The notes beneath the pieces were generated by a model. That model worked only from the letters and a program-made list of their open reading frames with translations. It ran no database searches and was not told the origin of the DNA. The position numbers and the translations under genes are program-made. Shown in pieces: positions 1-10,773 of a stretch of DNA of 64,000 nt (position 1 is the first letter of the stretch; the number at the start of each line of letters is the position of its first letter). The stretch lies in assembly GCA_947650365.1 (NCBI GenBank), contig OX393549.1, positions 25,307,851-25,371,850 of the forward strand, read 5' to 3'. Origin of the DNA: Chamaelirium japonicum. Taxonomy: Eukaryota; Streptophyta; Magnoliopsida; Liliales; Melanthiaceae.

Positions 1-40
1 TTACACCCGAGAGTGGAAGAATATCATGAAACAAGTCTAC

Positions 41-135
41 CTTGATACAGAATTGACAACATCAGGATACTTTCCAGTATTTCGTTCAGCATTACGACTG
101 TATATCTCAACTGTCCCATCTTCCATGCAGTGTAT
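41..135 (-). CDS. LIG1: DNA ligase 1 exon 6: adenylation domain
   Basis: The exon has 95 bases and encodes IHCMEDGTVEIYSRNAERNT, then GKYPDVVNSVS and the first two bases of an Arg codon. It contains motif III of the adenylation domain (EIYSRNAE). Acceptor AG is at 136-137 and donor GT at 39-40, leaving phase 2. The remaining catalytic motifs and the OB-fold domain must lie left of base 1. Confidence 0.93.
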
Positions 136-379
136 CTGCATTTTGAGTAAGGGATTAAGACACATAAAGAAAAAGAGGGACTTAATGTTAGGTCCCTGAC
201 AACAGATCCGTTTGGTGAAAAGGACACCCAAAGAGAGAGTTTTGCACCAGGTCCCTCCCAAAAAGATTCATTTACAGCAGTCCCTCTTGACTTTTTCTCC
301 CCTTTGTAAATGACAAAACTGCCCGAAATCCTAGAATCAAATTGAAGAGTATCAATCACATATAAGAGTAACAATAAGC

Positions 380-790
380 CATTGTTACTCTTTAGCTACA
401 GTACCTTGCATATTGTTACTCATCGCTACAATGTTTTCACTGTAGCAGATACAGTGACTACTACAGTGATTCCACTGTAGCAAAGAGTAAATCTGCAAAG
501 TACTATAGCAAAGAGTATCTATTACTCTTGCTATAGTACTTTGCAGATTTTTTTTGTTTTTCACAGATTGTTACTCTTTGCTACATTGATTTCATTGTAG
601 CATATATAATTAATGACTGCTACATTGATTTCACATTATCAAAGAGTAGCATTCTGCAAAGTATTGTACCAAAGAGTAACAATCTCAAAGTACTGTAACA
701 GATTGTTACTCTTTGCAACAGTGAAATCACTGTAGCATCAACAGGGATATCACTGTAGCAACTCAAGTTAAATGTGATGTCAAAGAATTG
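380..790. repeat. GCTACAGTG / CACTGTAGC palindromic repeat cluster in LIG1 intron 5
   Basis: About 400 bases are built from short, often palindromic words such as GCTACAGTG-N4-CACTGTAGC, TTGTTACTCTTTGCTACA and CAAAGAGTAACAAT, repeated in both orientations. A much longer cluster of the same words lies at 52040-52950. The family type is unknown to me; the composition suggests the subterminal part of a DNA transposon or a foldback element. Confidence 0.7.
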
Positions 791-962
791 TTACTCTTAT
801 TACCATATTGTTACGGTAAAATGGACATTTTCCAAAAGGTATGACCTAACAATAAAGCATCTCTTAACTTGTCCTTATCGTTAATGTGATCTGTTGGAAG
901 GAATGTAGAGCAATTTGCCCAAAGAAAATAGACATAATAGGTTAAAAGATAATCAGTGATAC

Positions 963-1193
963 CTGAGCACGCTCGCCATCATACTTGTATTCGCAAGTGA
1001 ATTCCATTCCCTGGAACTTATCGAGAATCTCTGAGACCGCCTTTGTTGGTTTAGCTAACATAGGTCCAACAGGCACACCTAACGAAAAATTGCATGCCTC
1101 TGACAGCTTCCACACCCCAACACGAAGAAGTGTAGGTACAATCTTATCATAGACAGGAAGTACTGAATAAACATGTTTGATTATTTTTGCAGC
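963..1193 (-). CDS. LIG1: DNA ligase 1 exon 5: end of DNA-binding domain and adenylation lysine motif
   Basis: This exon of 77 codons begins [20 protein letters not shown] and ends in [11 protein letters not shown]. It includes the ligase signature [14 protein letters not shown] and motif I of the nucleotidyltransferase superfamily, KYDGER. The lysine of that motif (codon at 984-986, residue about 412 of the longer form) is the residue that carries AMP. Acceptor AG at 1194-1195 and donor GT at 961-962 keep phase 0. The catalytic residue is intact. Confidence 0.97.
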
Positions 1194-2104
1194 CTAAAAT
1201 GCAGAAATATAAAAAAGATGTGTCAGGGAAAACCGGAAAAAATATAGAATATAAAGCAACATGGAATATTTGCAAAACCATTAGTCTGTTTGATTATTAT
1301 AAATGTGAATACATGGACAGAATATGAGAGAAAAGATTAATATTATATGCAAAAACATACATCCTATGTGCCCTACGACAAACATAATTGTGGGAGAGAA
1401 ATAGATGGGACCATTTAATTTGACACTCCTTTATATCAGATGCAAGGTGAATATAAAAATCAATGGTCCTCAAGGGAACTATACAGGTTAACTGAATGAC
1501 AAAGAAAAATTGCCTGTAGACAAACTCAAAACTATTGTAATAACCGTCTTTTCTAGAGACTGAACCAAGTATAGCTGGATATAGTAGTCATATTAAGATC
1601 AGCACAGCATTACATATACAGGGGCTGGTTCATACCCTGTCGGATATCAAACTTATATGCATGCAGTTTGGTATCATATATACAGGGGCATGAAATGAAT
1701 AGTTTAGTAATTCTTGATCCAACATTAGATTTATTATAGGCATCCCACATACTGAGGTGCCCTACCAAGGGCAAGATGCATTGACAATCATCACCTGCAC
1801 ATATAATATATCAATAGGAGAGTGTGAGATGTTGATAGAATTACACCATTAGCATTAATAAGAATATTAGATGTCAATATGTCATGTCTAAGAGAAAAAG
1901 GAGAACAAAAGAGAAGGGGGGAGAAGAAGAGGAAAGACAATTTGCAAAGGGCGTACATTCCATCATCAGGAGCTTTAGTGATCTTACTGGGAAAAGCCTA
2001 CATTAACCCCCCAAGTCACGTAAATATTGTCTGCATGCTTAGGGTATGTCTTGTATAGAAAGACTTCATAGATGGACTACAGTAAGCTCAAAATAAGCTT
2101 AGTA
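1194..2104. other. LIG1 intron 4, first part: no further feature seen
   Basis: This is AT-rich intronic sequence on the 5'-splice-distal side of intron 4, next to exon 5. I see no conserved coding, repeat or RNA signal. Confidence 0.5.
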
Positions 2105-2224
2105 CATGATAATCGTCAACCCTCTTCCCAGAGAAGGTGCATAGATGTCCCTCATGCCTACTTGAAACTTATGGTGCGGGTGGTCAACCCGCTTCCCAGA
2201 GAAGGTGTATACATGTTCCTTATG
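2105..2224 (+). repeat. Tandem pair of about 67 bp, the second copy interrupted by a hAT element
   Basis: The words GTCAACCC, CTTCCCAGAGAAGGTG, CATG and CTTATGGTG occur at about 2115-2175 and again from about 2182. The second copy breaks at 2224 and resumes at about 3602, on the far side of the hAT element. The first copy therefore shows the uninterrupted target. Confidence 0.7.
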
Positions 2225-3601
2225 CATGGTTTGAAATTTCAGTCAAAATATCAAAATTTCAGCAAACAATTTTGGTTTCAGACGGACCCGAAGAGAAATG
2301 GGGGTCCAAAACGCCGAACCGTTACGATTTCGCCTTTAATTTCGGTTTCGGGGTATTTCGGTCATTTCGACCGAAACCAGTCCATGGATTTCGTGAAACA
2401 TGTGGGCTGGTTTCGAGAACATGGGGGTCTGGTTTCGATCGAAATCACACCCAACTTTGTCGGATTTCGACTGAAACCTCATTAGAACTTGCCAGAATCA
2501 AACGTCGGACCTTACTAGTCACCGGATTTCACCGAAATTTGACGCCGCCTAACAGGATTTCGTCGTCGAAACTCGCTGGATTCACAAGAAATCGTAGCCG
2601 AACCCCGCCAGATCTCGTCGGATCTCGCCTCCCCAATTGTTAAATCTAGTCATCATGTACAAAAACTTGTAAAATAATTTGTATTTACAAATTTAGTAAC
2701 TTAGAAATTAATCTCTTTTTTAACAGATAGCCTCACAAACTCCCTCGCACAGCGGCACAGGGATTCGGGGTCAAAAGACGTAGGTTAGTAGCACGAGTTC
2801 CCCTTGGACGAAAAGATGCAGAAGTCACAATGTGCATACTGTGACAAACAGATCGAAAGTGGATGTGTTACACAACTGAAGCAACACCTTGCCAGTTGCT
2901 TCCCCGATATAGCTGAGTGCTTGAAGGTCCCGACTGAGGTCAAAATAGCCATGCGGCCTAGGCGTACTTTATTAAGGAGTGGGGAATACGATATAGTTTA
3001 GATTTGAACCTCCAAGCCACCAAAGAAGAAGGATCCAGACTCGATTCATTAGGGGTCATTCAAATCCAGCTAATGATATCGAGTACCCTCCATATATTGA
3101 GACAGAAGAGGAGAGTACTTAATATCGACAGTTGGTCTTAGATTCGAGACGAACCCAACGGGAACAAGCTGAGAGAGACTAGATGTCGACGAAGTTTGGA
3201 CCCAACGGCAGCGGCAATGGACCTACTCCGTCAGTCGGAGGTTACAGTGGTGCTGACGCGTCAGGAGCTAATGATGATGAGTTGAGTGGGACAAGCGAAG
3301 AAGAGTTGACTTGGGCGAGCGATAAATCGAAGATGAGTGATTTTGTCTTTTTTGTGACATAACAAATGTAAATTTATATAAATAATTCAAGCTTTGGTCT
3401 GTGTTTTCTTCAAACAATTCAAGTAAATATGTATGCACAACACAACTATAAAAAACTATAATTAAAAATTTTTAAACAAAAGTTTAGCAAAATACTCCTT
3501 TTGGATCATTTCAAAAAAAATCAATCATTTCAATCGAAATTTCAAATTTTAGTTTTCGACATAGACCAAAACCAGACACGAAATCGAAGTTTAAAACCAT
3601 G
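2225..3601 (+). mobile_element. Internally deleted hAT-type DNA transposon
   Basis: Terminal repeats CATGGTTTGAAATTTC (2225) and, inverted, CATGGTTTTAAACTTC (ending 3601) bound 1377 bp. The flanks TCCTTATG (2217-2224) and TCCTCGTG (3602-3609) match at 6 of 8 positions, the duplication length of hAT elements. Subterminal regions carry many TTTCGA/CGAAA words. Inside is a BED zinc-finger fragment (separate entry) and, at about 3200-3360, a Gly/Ser/Asp/Glu-rich tail resembling the transposase C-terminus. The catalytic core is absent, so the copy is non-autonomous and old. Confidence 0.75.
2804..3001 (+). pseudogene. hAT transposase remnant: BED-type zinc finger
   Basis: The reading frame gives CAYCDKQIESGCVTQLKQHL followed by ASC and KVPTEVKIAMRPR. 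This is the C-x2-C ... H-x4-C BED finger plus the LKQHLA and K(V)P-V motifs that open plant hAT transposases. The finger binds transposon ends. Only about 65 codons remain before a stop; the dimerisation and catalytic regions are lost. Confidence 0.8.
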
Positions 3602-3609
3602 TCCTCGTG

Positions 3610-4155
3610 ATCAGCTTAAAACTTATGGTGGGGGCATTTACATCCAAAGACTTGATAAAGAAACCATCCAGTTGACCTTCAACTTTGTCTAAAGGACTAA
3701 AGTTGAATCAACTTTTCTCTCTGAAAGGGTAATCTAACAATACATACAATCAACAAGCCATATCCAAATTATATAAGCTAAGAGTTAAGGATCATTTTTT
3801 ACCAACCCTGGAAGGGTAATCTTGCAAATCTGTGGATGACGCAAGCTTTCTCGATCACACTGTCTCAATATTTTCTCTCCACTTTCTAGACCCTTCAACA
3901 CAAATAATAGCCTTCTCATTATCAGGAACCTCCCCAAATCATTGTTGAACATGCCCAAACTTGGTATAGCACGTATGCTTCCTCAAATGTTCTTATTTCT
4001 AACCATATGTTTCCTAACTTGCCCACGTATACCTATTAGCAAGCGATATCTCTTAGGCACTCATCTTCCGGACTTAGACCATCTCTACCTCCTAAAATTT
4101 CAAACCATGCAACATCTACTTGATAGTCATATCAGCATACAAAAATTTTCCTTTG
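3610..4155. other. LIG1 intron 4 segment with no recognised feature
   Basis: Between the hAT element and the outer Copia LTR. I see no coding similarity or repeat structure apart from the end of the interrupted tandem unit near 3610-3660. Bases 4151-4155 (CTTTG) would be the left target duplication of the Copia element. Confidence 0.4.
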
Positions 4156-4300
4156 TGTTAGTGTGTACATATTCTCTTTCTCTTGTATAGGTTCATTAGC
4201 CTCTTTTCGAGTATGCTCACCTTTGGTGACCCTATCCTCTGATAGTGACATTTTGGGTCATTGCCCCAAAGAGTAAAGTAATTCCTTTGGTGACCCCATC
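4156..4300 (+). repeat. 5' LTR of Copia element A (partly deleted)
   Basis: The LTR starts TGTTAGTGTGTACATATTCT and contains GCTCACCTTTGGTGACCC and TTGCCC-AAAGAGTAAAGTA. Near 4285-4306 a short piece (TTTGGTGACCCCATC) repeats, and the sequence passes directly into integrase coding sequence, marking a deletion or recombination junction. Confidence 0.7.
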
Positions 4301-5556
4301 TTTTGTTCTCTGCCTCAGTTCCTCACCATTTCTGGGCTAAAACTGTTCTTACCTCTGTGACTCTGTCCATCAGACTAATCAAACTCCTTCCCCACTTCTT
4401 TTTGGTCAGTCCTCGTTTCAACGACTCGACTCCACTATTCCAAACTATTAAGTTATGCGAACTTTCGGTTGTACCAGCTTTGTCTTGCTTCCACATGGGG
4501 AGCGTACAAAGCTTTCTCCTCGATCGGCCAAGTGTAACTTCTTAGGGTATAGTTCTGAGCACAAGGGCTAGCGTTGTTATGACCCTTATGTTCGTCGTAT
4601 CCGCACTCTCGCCACGTGACCTTCGAGGGCACACCATTCTTCTCAAAAGCCTCTTCTTCTTCGGACTTGTCCTTCCTCCAGACTTCTAGTTCCTCTTTGG
4701 GTCTTCTTCCAACCCCTCTGACTTCTGACACTAATGGTTACGTTCACGCACCCGCCGACCATTTACACCTACACTCGTCGCCAGCCAACGCCAGATCCAC
4801 CTGTACCGCCAACTTCACCAGGTCCACCTGCTTCGCCTGCTACCACTTCTTCTGTCGAGACTTCTGACTCACCACCTTCGCTGCCACTCTCCGATGCTAG
4901 TGGCGATGGGTCCTTTGTTCCTCCTACGCGTTATCCTACGCGTGAGAGACAACCACCTAATCGCTATGGTTTTTCTTAGGTTACTTCTTACTCGCCCCAG
5001 TTTCAGTCCTTTCTTGTGACTATCCACTCTCTTCAAGAGCCACATACTTACCGTGAGACAATTCAGCTTCTGCAATGGCAGCAGGCTATGGCTGAAGAGT
5101 TGCAGGCTCTTCAGTGGACTGGTACTTGAGTTGGGAGTTTATCCCTCTTCCTCCAGGGAAGGATCCCACCACCTGTTGTTGGATCTATCGGGTTAAGACA
5201 TATTCAGACGGATTTGTTGAGCGGTACAAGGCCCATCTAGTTGCTCGTGGCTTCATGCAGGAGTACGATGTTGATTACGAGAAGACCTTCGCCCCTGTTG
5301 CCAAGATGACCAGTTTAAAGACTTTGTTAGTTGTTGCTTCAGTTAGCCGCTGGCCGCTTTTTTAGATATATGTGAAGAATGCATTTCTTCATGGAGACCT
5401 CTCTGAGAAGGCATATAGGCAGCCACCTCCTGGTCTTCTGACTCCTCCCCAGCATGTATGGCGTCTTCGCACGGCTACCTATGGGCTCAAACAAGCTCCT
5501 CGGCCTTAGTTTGAGCGCTTCCAGTCCTTTGTACTTGCAGCTGGATTTACAGAGTC
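4301..5556 (+). pseudogene. Copia element A: integrase C-terminus and reverse transcriptase N-half
   Basis: Bases 4303-4400 resemble the integrase tail (VPHHFWAKTVLTSVTL), aligning with the same block at 8655-8705 in element B. A Pro/Ser/Thr-rich linker follows (4740-4975) ending in PPNRYGFS. From 5114 the start of the reverse transcriptase is clear: WIYRVKTYSDGFVERYKAHL, VARGFMQEYDVDYEKTFAPV, then [10 protein letters not shown] and YGLKQAP. Several stops and frameshifts are present (for example TAG at 5363-5365). The block ends at FTESQ and resumes after the inserted element B. Confidence 0.8.
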
Positions 5557-5561
5557 TCAAC

Positions 5562-5731
5562 TGTTAAAGTGTGTAAATACTTTATTAGGTCTTTTAGTCT
5601 TGTTTGGGTATGCTCACCCTTTGGTGACCCCATCCTTTGTATAGACTTATATAGGGCCATTGCCCAAATGAGTAAATCAAGGTTTTACTCCCAAAATCTA
5701 TTTCCCCTTTTTTCCTTTCTTGGGTCTAACA
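5562..5731 (+). repeat. 5' LTR of Copia element B
   Basis: The LTR is 170 bp, bounded by TGTTA...TAACA. It contains GGGTATGCTCACCCTTTGGT and ATAGGGCCATTGCCC. It is related to, but clearly older than or from a different subfamily from, the two outer LTRs. Confidence 0.85.
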
Positions 5732-5745
5732 TGATATCAGAGCCC
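5732..5745 (+). promoter_or_regulatory. Primer-binding site of Copia element B
   Basis: TGATATCAGAGCCC follows the LTR directly. It is one base from TGGTATCAGAGC, the site complementary to the 3' end of initiator methionine tRNA that primes Copia minus-strand DNA synthesis. Confidence 0.85.
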
Positions 5746-6695
5746 TAATGGGTCTGGAGAGCTTCCTTCAATCCAAGTTTCGTAAGCCTGCTTGGAAGCT
5801 CTACATCGAAGTCTTATAGCCTTCATCACAGCAACCCGGATCAAAGCCTTTGTCTTCATCGCAACTTGCATCAAAGTCCTAATCGCAATCCTGCATCGAA
5901 GCTTTTGTTGCATCGTTGTCGTCGAAGATCCAGATCCACACTGTGAAAGAGGTGAATCTACTTCATCGGTTTCTTCACCAGATTTCATCGGAGATATCAA
6001 AGAAGAGTAGATCCTCAATCTTCACTGGCATCTTCATCAGCTTCCTCACCCGCTTTCGTCGAAGATTTCAAGATCCGAGCAGTGGAAGCGTGAGATCCTC
6101 GATCTTCACCGGCTTTCGTCGGAGCAACTGAAGAACAGGGCGGCTGAAGAGGAGGATGGCGGCGTTGGCTTTTAAAAATCTCAAACCCTATACTTAGGTG
6201 ACCAGCAGCTAGATCTCAGTCGTTCATCGCATCTACGGTTGGATCTTCAGCAACTTAAAATCCTTGCTGAGTCATCGGTTCAACAGTTACACCAGTTCAG
6301 CAGCCATTTGGTTCAGCGGTCACCGGTTCAACAGTTACACCGATTCAACAGCCTTTCGGTTCAGCCTCCAGCCTTTCGGTTCAGTTCAGCCCTTCGGTTC
6401 AGCTCAGTTCAGTTCAGTTCCGGGCCAGCCTTTCGGTTCAGTTCAGCCCTTCGGTTCAGCTCAGTTTAGTTCAGTTCCTGGCCTTTGGTTCAGTTCCGGC
6501 ATTTGGTTCAGTTCAGTTCAGTTCAGGCCTTTTGGTTCAGTCAATCGGTTTAGCAGCCTAGGTTAGCAGTTTTTCTGTCAACAGTCATTCGGTTCACACT
6601 TCACAGTATCCAAGGAGTAAGGACAAACTGTGAATGGTTTTCCTATAAACAGTTAGACTCTCTAGAAGCATAACTGTGTTGATCCATACGATCTT
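5746..6695 (+). other. Copia element B leader with TTCAG-rich degenerate repeats
   Basis: This is a long untranslated leader between the primer-binding site and gag. Bases 6260-6570 are a run of variants of CGGTTCAG and TTTCGGTTCAGTTCAG, i.e. a short-period degenerate tandem repeat. No coding domain is visible. Confidence 0.6.
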
Positions 6696-7579
6696 TTGCC
6701 TGTTCTTTCCGAGAAACCAACTATGGCCACCTCTTTGAAGCCCGACAAACTTCCCAAAATGGACGTTGTTCTCACCGGAACTTCAAATTTTCGATTGTGG
6801 GCCTCCACATTGCGCATGCATCTCGGTGCTCTCTGGAAATATGTGGATGGCACTAAGCCCGCTCCTACCATTTCTGATAACTCTTCCACTGCAAGCACGG
6901 CTCTCGACTCCGTTGAATCCGAAGAATGGGATGATGTTGATGCCATCATTCGCTCGTACATTGGAGCCTCTCTTTCTCATGAACTTCGTGTGGAAGCACT
7001 TCAGTTTCCCACTTCTCAGGAGATGTGGTGCTATCTTTCAAAGCAATTCGTTCAGACTAGTGGTGCAAGGGCATTTCAGCTTCGATATGAGCTCAAGGGC
7101 TTGACCCGAGGTTCTTGCACTATTCATGAGTTTTATGCTCGGATCTTCGCTATCTAGAGGGAACTTGAAGCACTGGAGCCCGTCTATCCTCCGGATGCAG
7201 TCTTTATACGTCGACGCCATCGAGATAAGCAATATGTCTTTGAATTCTTGATGGAACTTCGTGCAGAGTTTGAGCCGATTTGAGATCAGTTATTACATCG
7301 GGATCCCTTGACTAGCCCCAATGAAGCTTTATCTGAGCTACTTGCTGAGGAGACACGCTTGGTCACTCTTGCTGTACATCGTGCTCCAGCCTCAAACCCT
7401 GGCGCTCTTGCTACAAAAACTTCTTTCACATCTCGTGCTCCCATAGGTGACAGTCAGTCCACCGGAGATCGCCGCCCCATTAGTGAGAGGCGGTCTACTA
7501 GCAAACTATGGTGTGTGTACTGTCGGAAAGAGGGTCATGTCAAAGACACTTGTTACCGACGTCTCAGGAAGCTTGGTTA
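6696..7579 (+). pseudogene. Copia element B gag with zinc knuckle
   Basis: Gag packages the element RNA into virus-like particles. MATSLKPDKLPKMDVVLTGT and NFRLWASTLRMHLGALWKYV open a typical plant Copia gag. The domain continues through WDDVDAIIRSYIGASLSHEL and FVQTSGARAFQLRYELKGL. The zinc knuckle CVYCRKEGHVKDTC (C-x2-C-x4-H-x4-C) lies near 7510-7555. In-frame stops at 7155-7157, near 7280 and at 7578-7580 break it. The start could be the Met at 6696 or the one at 6723. Confidence 0.85.
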
Positions 7580-7580
7580 G

Positions 7581-8041
7581 ATGCCACAGACTACAGCTCC
7601 GACCACTTTGACATCTGATCTCTCTCAGCTTGCTGCCCAGGTTCAGCAGCTTCAGCATGCTTTCACCCTCCAGTAGGGCCCTCCAACTACCGGTACTGCA
7701 TCTGTTGCCTGGATTCTGGACTTGGGTGCCTCACACCACTTGACTTCTGACGCTTCAGCTCTCACTGCTCGTGGTCGTGTTCCTCCTGAGCTCCAGCTTC
7801 GCACTGTTGATGGTTCCCTGTTACCAGTTTCTTGCCAGGGGACTATCACCACATCCTCTGACCCCAGTGGTCATCTTTCTCTGCCTGGCGTGCTTCTTGC
7901 TCCTTCATTGTCCATTAACTTGATTTCTATTAGCAGACTTGCTGACTTGGACTATCTCACTACCTTCTCATCCTCATCTTGTCTTGTGCAGGATCCTAGG
8001 ACGGGCAAAACGATTGGGACTGAGCGTAGGGTGGGAGGTTA
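7581..8041 (+). pseudogene. Copia element B aspartic protease region
   Basis: The retroviral-type aspartic protease matures the polyprotein. The active-site loop WILDLGASHHLT appears at about 7710-7745; Copia proteases normally have D-S-G-A or D-T-G-A, so the Ser/Thr beside the catalytic Asp has become Leu. The second conserved block LPGVLLAPSLSINLISISRL follows. A stop lies just before this region (CAGTAGGGC, about 7673) and another at 8040. Confidence 0.8.
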
Positions 8042-8042
8042 A

Positions 8043-9497
8043 TACCACTTGAGGCATCTTCATGTACCACTTCCTACATCCATTGCTGATACCACCTGTG
8101 CTGTTTCGGATCTTTGGCATCGCCGATTGGGACATCCTTCAGCTGCACGTCTCCGTACTATCTTTCAGTCCGGAGCACTCGGTGATATCTTCTTTACTCC
8201 ACCATCTCCATGTGTCCGTTGTAGCTTGGCCAAGCATCCAACTCAGCCATTTCCCGTGCATATGTCTATGCCATCTTCTGTGTTTGATTTAGTGCATTCG
8301 GATATCTGGGGACCTGGTCCCGTTGTATCTCTTTCTGGATTATCTTATTATGTTAGTTTCATTGAAGATTTCTCTCGTTTTACTTGGGTGTTTCTCTTAC
8401 GTCGTCGATCTGATGTTTGTCAGGCATATCGTGACTTTACCAGTATGGTTCACACTCAATTTGGTAAACGTATTAAAATTTTTCGCTCCGATGGTGCTCG
8501 CGAGTATCTTTCATCTGAGTTTCGTGACATTCTTTTCTCTCAGGGTACTCTCCCACAGCAGTCATGTCCTTACACGCCTGCACAAAATGGTGTAGCTGAA
8601 AGAAAGCATCGTCACATTCTCGAAACTGCTCGTTCTCTTTTATTCTCTACCTCTGTTCCTCGTCATTTTTGGGCGGAGGTTGTTCTCACCTCAGTCCACT
8701 TAATCAACCGCACTCCCTCTTCTGCTCACTCTGGTCAATCACCCTTTCAGATCCTGTACTCTGTTGTTCCTCACTATCGTGTCTTGCGGACCTTTAGTTG
8801 CACATGTTTCGTTATACTCCCTCCTGGTGAGCGAACGAAACTCACTCCTCGGTCCGCTAGATGTCTTTTCTTGGGGTATAGCTCTGAGCACAAGGGTTGG
8901 CGTTGCTATGACCCCTCTGCTCATCGTATACGTATCTCTCATGACGTGACTTTTTTTGAGGACACTCCCTTCTACTCAGGGGTCTCCATGGATCAGGACT
9001 TATCCTTTCTTCATTCCTCTGAGTCACTCTCTCCTCCAGTCTGTCCCTCCTCCGGGATCTCGATACCTACTCCCTCAACTCACTTATCAGTTCCTCAAGA
9101 TGCTTCTGTTGTTCCTCCCCCACCACTTGAGCTCCCGCGACCACCAGTCACTTCCACTTACACGCGTCGTCCGCATGTCCCAGCCACTCCCTCTCCTCCT
9201 CCAGACTCTCCTGCAGTCCTACCCTCGATGCCAGTCTCGTCTAGCCCTGATGATGGATCTTCTGCTCCTACCTTCTCACAGCGCTACTCTGAGCGTGACG
9301 GACATCCGCCAGATCGCTACGGTTTCTCCCATACTACCTCCTACTCTTCTACTTTTCAGGACTTTCTTGCAGCTATTCATTCCCTTCAGGAGCCCCAGAG
9401 TTACCGTGAGGCAATCCAGGCACCCCATTGGCAGCAGGCTATGTCCGAGGAGCTGCAGGCTCTTCAGCAGACTGGCACTTGGGAGCTCGTTCCTTAA
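8043..9497 (+). pseudogene. Copia element B GAG-pre-integrase, integrase and start of reverse transcriptase
   Basis: The integrase inserts element DNA into the genome. An HHCC finger is visible (LWHRRLGHPS ... CVRCSLAKH), then the DDE core: LVHSDIWGPG, IKIFRSDGAREY and TPAQNGVAERKHRHILETAR, so all three acidic residues are present. The tail includes VPRHFWAEVVLTSVHLINRT and LGYSSEHKGWRCYDP, then a Pro/Ser linker and the first reverse transcriptase residues YREAIQAPHWQQAM ... TGTWELVP, ending in TAA at 9495-9497. It is open for 482 codons, the best preserved part of the element. Confidence 0.9.
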
Positions 9498-9504
9498 CAT
9501 CAAC

Positions 9505-10518
9505 GATTATGCTATGTTCACTCGTACATCTCCTCATGGTCGTGAGATCTTGCTTCTCTGCATCGACGACATGATTATCACTGATGATGATACTGCTACC
9601 ATTGATTCTCTGAAGCAACATCTACAGCAGCAAATTGAGATGAAAGACCTTTGCCACCTTTGCTACGTTTTTGGCCTTGAGGTCGCTTCCTCTCCTCGAG
9701 GATACCTAGTCTCACAACAGAAATTTGCTTCTGATATACTGAGTCGTGTAGGACTCACCGACTCTCGGACCGTGGACACACCAATGAAGCTTAATCGAAG
9801 CTTCATCCTACTGATGGCGAATGGCGAGTCACTCTCGGATCCCACTCGCTATCGCCAGCTTGTTGGTGCTCTTATCTATATGGCAATCACTCGCCCAGAT
9901 ATTGTGCATTCCGTCCTAGTTCTTAGTTAGTTTGCCAGTTCTCCTCGCTCAACTCACTATACCGCACTACTGAGGGTTTTTCACTATCTTCGAGGCACGG
10001 TGACTCGCTCCTTGTTGTTTTCGTCATCTTCCTCCTTGATGCTTCGCGCCTTTTTCAATACAGATTGCAGACTAAGTGGGAGATCCCACTGATCGACGAT
10101 CCACCACTAGCTTCTGTATTTTCCAAGATGATTCGTTCATCTCATGGAAAAGTAAGAAGTAGGAGATGTCTCGCTCTCTAGTACCGAGGCCAAGTATCAT
10201 GCTATGGCACGCACTTTGTGTGAGGTCGTCTGGCCGCGTCGTCAACTCGATATGGGTGTTCAGATGACCTCTTCGACTCCCCTCCACTGTGACAACCAGA
10301 GCGCTATTCAGATTGGTAACAATCCGGTATTTCACAAGCGCAAGAAATATATTGAGCTGGATTGTCACTATATTTGGCATTGCTACAAGAATGACATGCT
10401 CTCGCTTCCACATGTGTCTTCGACAGAGCAACTTGCAAACTTCTTCCCACTATTTCGCGATTTCGATATCTCCTTAGCAGACTCTTGGTGTATGATCCAT
10501 CTTGAGTCTGACGAGAGG
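9505..10518 (+). pseudogene. Copia element A: reverse transcriptase C-half and RNase H
   Basis: The reading resumes with DYAMFTRTSPHGREILLLCI, where CIDDM replaces the usual YVDDM catalytic box (both Asp retained). Then GLEVASSPRGYLVSQQKFAS and TPMKLN, and TRYRQLVGALIYMAITRPDI. The RNase H block is broken by stops, but SSTEAKYHAMARTLCEVVW and LHCDNQSAIQIGNNPVFHKR are clear. This continues the reverse transcriptase that ends at 5556. Confidence 0.8.

Positions 10519-10773
<255 letters not shown>

Larger units (their letters stand above)
5562..9499 (+). mobile_element. Inner Ty1/Copia element (element B), inserted in A and 3'-deleted
   Basis: The element starts with a complete LTR (5562-5731), a primer-binding site and gag, protease and integrase domains. 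Coding stops at WELVP, the start of reverse transcriptase, followed by TTAACA, the terminal bases expected of a Copia LTR. Five-base duplications TCAAC (5557-5561 and 9500-9504) flank it, and element A's reverse transcriptase resumes immediately after (NDYAMF after FTESQ). So B inserted into A and later lost its reverse transcriptase, RNase H and almost its whole 3' LTR. B cannot move on its own. Confidence 0.8.

Noticed and set aside
8956..9930. A 324-codon open frame overlapping the Copia integrase
   Set aside because: Its first half is a shadow frame of the integrase/linker coding sequence. The second half happens to join the genuine reverse transcriptase C-half across the B/A junction.
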